From assembly GCA_017622925.1 (NCBI GenBank), contig JAGAQC010000007.1, positions 35,421 through 99,420 of the forward strand: DNA of 64,000 nt, given 5' to 3'. The notes below the pieces were generated by a model. It made no database searches. It saw only the letters and a list, made by a program, of their open reading frames with translations, and was not told the origin of the DNA. A program made the position numbers and the translations under genes. Below are positions 59,127 through 64,000 of this stretch, in pieces (within the stretch, counting starts at the first letter, position 1; each line of letters opens with the position of its first letter). Source of the stretch: Ruminococcus sp. GTDB lineage: Bacteria > Bacillota > Clostridia > Oscillospirales > Ruminococcaceae.

Positions 59127-61127
59127 TTGGGAGAACGTAGATTCTGTTACAGATGTATGGAAAAGTACGATTCGGATCAGCATATCTGCCCTTACTGCGG
59201 ATTTGATGAGACCACTCCGCACAATGCGAATTATATCACTCCCGGAACCGTGCTTCGGGACAGATACCTCGTTGGCGTACTTCTTGAATACAACGGAGAG
59301 GGAGCTGCCTATATAGGTCACGATCTTTCGACAGACTGCAAGGTCATGCTCAGAGAGTATATGCCTGTAAATTTCTGCACCCGTGTGAAAAATAAGGCGA
59401 CTATCAGCGTAAATTACAACAATCTTGCCAAGTATAAGGCGTTTATGGCGGAATATACCGAGCTTAACAAATCCCTTGCAAGACTCAGGAACAATTCCAA
59501 TATCGAGCAGGTGCTTGATATGTTTGCGGATAATAACACTACTTATACGGTTTTTGAATATATCGAGGGACAGAAAATGCTCGATTACCTCAAAGACAAT
59601 GCAGGCGAACTGAGCTGGGAGCAGGTTTCGAGACTGTTTCCGCCGTTGTTTACGACTATCGGTATACTCCACAATACAGGAATTATCCATCGTGCGATAA
59701 GTCCCGAGACTATTTTTATCAACAGCAGGGGAGAGCTTAAACTTTCGGGATTCTGCGTGTCTGCCGCAAGAACTGTGGGCGCAGGACTTGAACACGAGCT
59801 TTTCAAGGGTTATGCTGCTCCCGAGCAATATTCCGCAAGCAGCAGCAGCCGTCAGGGAACGTGGACCGATGTTTACGGAGTCTGCGCTGTGCTATACCGT
59901 GCGCTTACAGGCTGTATGCCCGTGGATTCTCTGAGCCGTCTTAAACATGACGACCTTTGCGAGCCTGCAATGCTGAATCCTTCCATTCCGCACCATGTCT
60001 CAAAGGCTATTATCGAGGGTATGGAGCTTTCAGGCAGCGACCGTATACAGACTATCACGGAGCTTGTCACACGGCTTTTTGAACAGCCTGCCGCTCCGCT
60101 TAAACCTGTTGCCGACCCTGTTCCGATACCGCAGCAGGTAAAGCATTCCGAGCCTGCCGCAGAACCCGATATGTATGAAGCTCCGTATGAGCCTCAGCAG
60201 GGTTATTATGATGACAGGGCAAACTACCCTCCGCCTGTGAACGAGCGTTATTACCGTGACCCCGACGATGACGACGAGTACAGAGTTGAAAAGGTCAATA
60301 TGGTGGACAGACTGAAAGTCCCTGTTATTATAGGTATACTTCTTTTGGCGATATTGCTTATTATAGTGGTATTTCTTATGCCTGTTTTCATGCCGTCCGA
60401 GCCGGGCGAGGAATCGTCTGTGTCAAGACGTAGTTCGTCTTCGGAGGAGGTCACGGAAGCTTCCGAGGATTCCGACGAGCCGAAGCCCGATACCGAAATG
60501 CCCGAGCTGGTAGGAAAGTTCTTTAGTCTTTCAGAGGAAAAATACAAAGATTATTTCCGATTTGAAGCGGAATATGTGTACGACAACGAGCATGAAGCGG
60601 ACATGATACTTGAACAGGACATTGAAGCGGGTACTCTTGTACCGCAGGGCAAGCTTGTCAAGCTGAAAGTCAGCAAGGGCAAGGAGGGCGCGAATATACC
60701 TCAATTCAGCGGACTTACCGTTTCGCAGTATGAGAATGCGCTCAGAGAAGCCGGAATTTCCAATTACTCGCTGATCGAATCTGCAAACACATACGGAACT
60801 CCCGACAGCGTTACGCAGCTTCAGGTTGACGGAAAACAGGTCAATCCGGGAGAATATTTCAGCAATAAGGAAGGCAAGAAGCTTATAATTTATTATCTGC
60901 CCAAGGATGCCGAAGTTTCTCAGCAGCCTACTCAGGCAGCCACTTCTGCTCCGACAGCCGCTCCTGCTACGGAAGCGCCGACAGCCGCTCCGAAGCCTAC
61001 CGATCCGCCTGTTATCGCCACAGAACCACCACCGCCGCCGGCGACAGATCCTCCTCCTGTTGAAGAGCCTCCGATAGACCCGAATCAGGGCGAATACGGC
61101 CACGAGGGCGAGATAGGCGTATGGTAA
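59127..61127 (+). CDS. Membrane pseudokinase with zinc ribbon and two PASTA domains
   Basis: 666 residues from a TTG at 59127; AGGAGG (59114-59119) lies 7 nt before it. Order: zinc ribbon CYRCMEKYDSDQHICPYCGF; protein-kinase fold (about 33-300) with altered catalytic motifs; acidic linker; membrane segment (about 397-420); PASTA 1 (about 455-518) and PASTA 2 (about 520-590); Pro/Thr-rich tail. HRD is HRA (188-190), DFG is SGF (207-209), the Lys of VAIK appears as Arg (VMLREYMP), and the Gly loop is degenerate. So it is probably a non-catalytic muropeptide-sensing scaffold. Bacillus has the kinase gene yabT near spoIIE. Confidence 0.88.
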   Translation: MGERRFCYRCMEKYDSDQHICPYCGFDETTPHNANYITPGTVLRDRYLVGVLLEYNGEGAAYIGHDLSTDCKVMLREYMPVNFCTRVKNKATISVNYNNLAKYKAFMAEYTELNKSLARLRNNSNIEQVLDMFADNNTTYTVFEYIEGQKMLDYLKDNAGELSWEQVSRLFPPLFTTIGILHNTGIIHRAISPETIFINSRGELKLSGFCVSAARTVGAGLEHELFKGYAAPEQYSASSSSRQGTWTDVYGVCAVLYRALTGCMPVDSLSRLKHDDLCEPAMLNPSIPHHVSKAIIEGMELSGSDRIQTITELVTRLFEQPAAPLKPVADPVPIPQQVKHSEPAAEPDMYEAPYEPQQGYYDDRANYPPPVNERYYRDPDDDDEYRVEKVNMVDRLKVPVIIGILLLAILLIIVVFLMPVFMPSEPGEESSVSRRSSSSEEVTEASEDSDEPKPDTEMPELVGKFFSLSEEKYKDYFRFEAEYVYDNEHEADMILEQDIEAGTLVPQGKLVKLKVSKGKEGANIPQFSGLTVSQYENALREAGISNYSLIESANTYGTPDSVTQLQVDGKQVNPGEYFSNKEGKKLIIYYLPKDAEVSQQPTQAATSAPTAAPATEAPTAAPKPTDPPVIATEPPPPPATDPPPVEEPPIDPNQGEYGHEGEIGVW

Positions 61128-61150
61128 AATAATATAATCTTATAATTATA

Positions 61151-61188
61151 ACTGCTGCACAGTACAAACGGTGCGGCAGTTTTTTTTA
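61151..61188 (+). terminator. Terminator after the pseudokinase gene
   Basis: ACTGCTGCAC and GTGCGGCAGT pair around AGTACAAACG and are followed by TTTTTTT. Confidence 0.92.
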
Positions 61189-61201
61189 AACGATTTGTTA
61201 A

Positions 61202-61235
61202 AACGACAAAATACGCCTGTAAATTGTGGTATAAT
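61202..61235 (+). promoter_or_regulatory. Candidate Spo0A-box promoter of spoIIE
   Basis: AACGACA (61202-61208; AACGACAAA in full, against the reversed 0A box TTCGACAAA), a 21-bp spacer, then TATAAT (61230-61235). Spacing and order equal those before spoIIAA (3720-3753). The hairpin element B3 starts one base after the -10 box, so the transcript would begin inside it. Confidence 0.5.
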
Positions 61236-61398
61236 AGACCTGTTCAATAACCTTCAAAACGCTGCCTGACTTGTCTTTTTTGCGCTGTGCTTTGCCGGCT
61301 TTCCTTGAAATACATACAGTATTCCTGCGGAAACCCGACTTTGCACAGCACAAAAAATTCTGCGTCATTCAGCATTTTTCAGGTTACTGAACAGGTCT
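61236..61398. repeat. Palindromic hairpin element, AGACCTGTTC-arm type (copy B3)
   Basis: 163 bp, nearly identical to B2 (28987). Ends AGACCTGTTCAATAACC and GGTTACTGAACAGGTCT. It lies between the -10 box and the start codon of spoIIE and so would form most of the mRNA leader, as one long hairpin. Confidence 0.85.
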
Positions 61399-61428
61399 AA
61401 TATACTATCAATTGGACGGGTGATATAA

Positions 61429-63615
61429 ATGATAAAGAAAACTTTAGGCGGCAAAGCGTTTACTGCTGCGGCAGGACTTCTTTTTTCTTTCGGAGGAGGG
61501 TTTGCCTTTTCGGGAACGACCATTGCGGGAGTTGCCTCGTTCGCTGACATTTCACTTGCAGGAGCATTGAGTCTGCCTTTTTCAATAGCCGTTTTCATGG
61601 GAGCAATAATACGCTGCATTCTAACCGATTCCGTGGGGAAATGTATCGTAAAATTGGGAGCGATGTCCGTTATAGTTATCGGAAAAATGTTTTCCAAAAA
61701 GCTTAGTCTGCCGATCGGGTGCGGCATTATTACGGCTGTGTCCGTAGCGCTTTCGGGTGCGGCGGTGTCGGGACTTATCGGAGAGTTCCCCGAAAAACTG
61801 CTTTTTTACGGTCTTTACGGCATAATATCGGGCTTTACATCGTTTTCGGCGGCTGAGCTGTTTGACGGATTTTCTAAAAAAAGGGTCATTGACATAAGCG
61901 GTTCGGGGGGCTGCCTGTGGGGTGTAGTCTATATCGTTTTTTCGGCGTCGCTGTGCGCTATCGACACTCCTGCGGTCGATGTAGGACTTGTTATTATTTC
62001 GGCTGTAACTGCTTTGGCGGCGTACTTTTACCGCAGCTTGGGCGGCGTGGTCTGCGGAGCTTTGGGGGCAAGCGGAGCGTTTCTCGCTTCGGCGCATATT
62101 GGAACGGCTGCCGCTGTTCTGCCTGTTGCAGGACTTCTCACAGGCTTTATCGGAAGGGGCAGGATATTTCTTTCCGCCGTATTTTTTGCCCTTTCCTGCT
62201 TTATGTTCAGCGTTCTTATCGGGGAATCCGCATCTCCCGAGCTTACTCTGAGCATCGTCTGCGGAGGTGCGCTGTTTGTCATAGCAGCTCCCCATTATTC
62301 GGAAAAATGGCTCGCTGTTTCGGGTGAAGCTCCTAAAAATTCAATTGACGTAAACGCTGTAAGACAAAATTTTCTTTCTGACGCTATCGAGGCTGTCCGC
62401 CGTGATTCGGGACGTATATCCGAAGCTTTGGCAGCGTCCGCAGATGAAAAGAACAGAGAAGCTATCCAAAAGAACAAGGTGTGCGGTACGTGTTACCGAC
62501 GAAGCATATGTCGGGGGGAGCTGTCGGAAACGGCAGATGAGGTTATCCCGATACTCCCCGAGGACTGCATACGCAAAAAGGAAGCGGCTGACGAGCTTGA
62601 AAGGGAGCTGAGACTGCGCACGGCAAGACGTCTTATGGACTTGCGGTATTCTGATGAAAGACGGCTGCTCACCGAGCAGCTTAAAATAACCGCCGAGCTT
62701 GTCCGAAGTTCGGGAGAACAGGGGAAAGTCCGCCATTCGCCGTCTATTTCGTCACGCATTGAGGAAACTCTCAGAAATCACGGTATAAAGCCGCTCAGGA
62801 CGACTGCCGGTTACACTGAATCGAATCGGCTGACGGCGGAGATATTTTTTGAGACCGGAGAAATACCCGAATCGTCCGAAAGAATATGCGGACTTCTGTC
62901 CGATACCCTCGGGACAAGGCTTGCGTCCGCAGCGTCTGTAAGTTCCGCCAAAGAATTGAAAATGGGATTGTATGAACCTCCAACCTTTGACCTTGAAGTG
63001 TATTCGGCGGCTGTATGCGCGGCAGGCTCGCAGTTGAGCGGCGACAGTTCGTCTGCATTTTCAGATAGTCTCGGCGTTCGGTATATCGTGCTTTCGGACG
63101 GCATGGGCAGCGGAAAATCTGCGGCAGTGGATTCTCACATGGTAATAGGCTTGTTCAGGAGACTTGTTTGCAGCGGAATGAAGCCCGAATCGGCGGTCAG
63201 AATGGTCAATTCGGTCATGGTGACGAAGTCTCGTGAGGAATCCTTTGCAACCCTTGACGCCGTAATGATAGATTTGGACAAATGCGTTATGACTTCGGTA
63301 AAATCGGGAGCTGCGCCAACCATAATCCGCAAAGGGGACGACGTTGTAAAGCTGTCATCGCCTGTTTTTCCGATAGGAATTGTGGAGGAAGCGGAGCTTT
63401 GCGTGTCCGAGCAGAATTTGTCCGAGGGGGACATTATTATTATGTTTTCGGACGGCATAACAGAAAACGCTTACCTTTACATAAAGGAGCTTCTTCTGCG
63501 CGGCGGCAGCGTTCAGGATATTGTCCGCGAGATAACCGTTAAGGCTGATGTGTTCAATCCTAATCCTCGTTCTGACGATGTTACGGTGATCGGTGTAAAA
63601 ATTATAAAAAAATAA
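61429..63615 (+). CDS. spoIIE: Stage II sporulation protein E (SpoIIE) phosphatase
   Basis: 728 residues. An N-terminal membrane region of about ten segments (about 12-295) localises it to the division septum. A central regulatory part follows with a Cys cluster (KVCGTCYRRSICRG). The PP2C-type phosphatase domain (about 520-728) has IVLSDGMGSGKSAA, FATLDAVMIDL, VKSGAAP, IIIMFSDGITENA and RSDDVTVIGV. It dephosphorylates SpoIIAA, releasing sigma-F in the forespore. The substrate operon is at 3836-5228. Confidence 0.95.
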   Translation: MIKKTLGGKAFTAAAGLLFSFGGGFAFSGTTIAGVASFADISLAGALSLPFSIAVFMGAIIRCILTDSVGKCIVKLGAMSVIVIGKMFSKKLSLPIGCGIITAVSVALSGAAVSGLIGEFPEKLLFYGLYGIISGFTSFSAAELFDGFSKKRVIDISGSGGCLWGVVYIVFSASLCAIDTPAVDVGLVIISAVTALAAYFYRSLGGVVCGALGASGAFLASAHIGTAAAVLPVAGLLTGFIGRGRIFLSAVFFALSCFMFSVLIGESASPELTLSIVCGGALFVIAAPHYSEKWLAVSGEAPKNSIDVNAVRQNFLSDAIEAVRRDSGRISEALAASADEKNREAIQKNKVCGTCYRRSICRGELSETADEVIPILPEDCIRKKEAADELERELRLRTARRLMDLRYSDERRLLTEQLKITAELVRSSGEQGKVRHSPSISSRIEETLRNHGIKPLRTTAGYTESNRLTAEIFFETGEIPESSERICGLLSDTLGTRLASAASVSSAKELKMGLYEPPTFDLEVYSAAVCAAGSQLSGDSSSAFSDSLGVRYIVLSDGMGSGKSAAVDSHMVIGLFRRLVCSGMKPESAVRMVNSVMVTKSREESFATLDAVMIDLDKCVMTSVKSGAAPTIIRKGDDVVKLSSPVFPIGIVEEAELCVSEQNLSEGDIIIMFSDGITENAYLYIKELLLRGGSVQDIVREITVKADVFNPNPRSDDVTVIGVKIIKK

Positions 63616-63622
63616 ATTATTT

Positions 63623-63649
63623 CTCCCCGGGAGTGCGCTTTTCGGGGAG
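63623..63649 (+). terminator. Hairpin after spoIIE
   Basis: CTCCCCG and CGGGGAG pair around GGAGTGCGCTTTT. No long T-run follows, so it is a weak or processed terminator. Confidence 0.55.
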
Positions 63650-63659
63650 CATGCTTAAT

Positions 63660-63855
63660 CACTATCCATAACTTAGTTGGATATTGTTTCCTGTATCTTT
63701 TGTCAAAAGGTTATTTCTTGAACCCTATATCGTAAATTCTCCTGCATAAAGCCATAAAAATATTGATTTGGATTTATATGGCAGGCTTTATGCAGGAGAA
63801 TTTACGACAACAGAGATTCCAAAGGGGTCACCCCTTTGGCAGGGGGTGTGGGGGA
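63660..63855 (-). repeat. Truncated multi-hairpin element (copy C4)
   Basis: Same orientation as C2; begins CACTATCCATAACTTAGTTGG. It keeps the long AAATTTACG-type stem and the CCAAAGGGG/CCCCTTTGG hairpin, then departs from the family after CAGGGGGTGTGGGG, before the CTCCCTAC and GTCACTTC hairpins. About 85 bp of the element are missing. Confidence 0.8.
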
Positions 63856-63871
63856 CAGAGTCCCATATGCA

Positions 63872-64000
63872 CTAACCTAACATAAAAGCAGACATTTGCA
63901 TTCTAATGCCATCTGAACGTTTTTCAACACAACAATTAGCGGAAATACGAGAAAAATCTCGTTTAAAATCAAACGCCTGAAGGTTCAAAAAGCAAGCCGA
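63872..64000 (-). CDS. Possible 3' end of a gene that continues beyond the window
   Basis: An open minus-strand frame runs from the edge to a TAG at 63872, about 42 codons (containing FDFKRDFSRISANC and IRMQMSAFMLG). Too short to identify, and it may be chance. It lies directly next to the broken end of repeat C4. The rest of this edge shows no other signal. Confidence 0.25.
   Translation of the reverse strand, partial: SACFLNLQAFDFKRDFSRISANCCVEKRSDGIRMQMSAFMLG

Noticed and set aside
59109-59828. 239-codon open frame antisense to the pseudokinase
   Set aside because: Mirror of a clear zinc-ribbon and kinase-fold coding sequence.

Overview
The window looks like a chromosomal segment of a strictly anaerobic, fibre-degrading Firmicute of the Ruminococcus group (Oscillospiraceae), probably close to the cellulosome-forming R. 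flavefaciens / R. albus lineage. The organism is inferred from gene content, not from a database match. The supporting evidence is type I dockerin modules on two secreted proteins, a CE12-type double esterase with ricin-like and CBM35-like modules, a GH9 enzyme on a giant surface protein, a clostridial sporulation set (spoIIAA-spoIIAB-sigF, spoIIE, spoIIP, ytfJ, a BofC-like gene), strong AGGAGG ribosome sites, several TTG/GTG starts, and the oxygen-sensitive ThiH and HemW enzymes.

Layout. 1-2060: a class A penicillin-binding protein on the minus strand, cut by the window edge. 2131-3500: repeats, a BofC-domain protein and a flavin reductase. 3700-5230: the spoIIA operon. 5400-9073: hemW, two small membrane proteins and lepA, all minus. 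9239-10807: a secreted dockerin protein. 11253-13338: panBCD. 13564-14692: a DUF2520 dehydrogenase-like gene and a small Cys-rich gene. 14928-16354: SAM-I riboswitch and metK. 16701-19821: a two-component system with a membrane-anchored third gene. 19844-20750: a gene-free repeat island. 20767-25233: a C39-like lipoprotein and the double CE12 dockerin protein. 25424-33107: rpmB, a site-2 protease, scpA-scpB-DUF2953-ytfJ, dac, rluB, metA and small genes. 33448-34711: a PadR module. 34857-41538: TPP riboswitch and a full thiamine operon. 41586-46176: membrane protein, tRNA-Arg, papain-like protein, spoIIP and a polysaccharide deacetylase. 46488-54545: a 2685-residue surface protein. 54771-58893: two M42 peptidases, a GNAT and a PLP enzyme. 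59127-63615: a PASTA pseudokinase and spoIIE. The last 350 bp hold a truncated repeat and an unassigned open frame at the edge.

How the genes work together. spoIIAA, spoIIAB, sigF and spoIIE form the complete sigma-F switch, in two loci about 57 kb apart. Their candidate promoters share one architecture: a Spo0A-box-like nnCGACA, a 21-bp spacer, then TATAAT. panBCD with the neighbouring DUF2520 gene may make a complete pantothenate route. thiS-F-G-H-tenI-thiED-thiC under a TPP riboswitch covers de novo thiamine phosphate synthesis. metA (Glu111, acetyl-CoA type) and riboswitch-controlled metK feed methionine and SAM.

Most unusual items. (1) A GH9 cellulase-type domain with intact catalytic residues appears to be inserted inside a split Cna-B domain of the giant surface protein. 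(2) A set of about 160-180 bp hairpin elements shares a covarying core but has different, self-complementary arms. (3) Four copies of an about 282-bp multi-hairpin element are present. Elements of classes 2 and 3 often abut stop codons and in places supply the last codons of genes. (4) A pseudokinase with PASTA repeats lies next to spoIIE.
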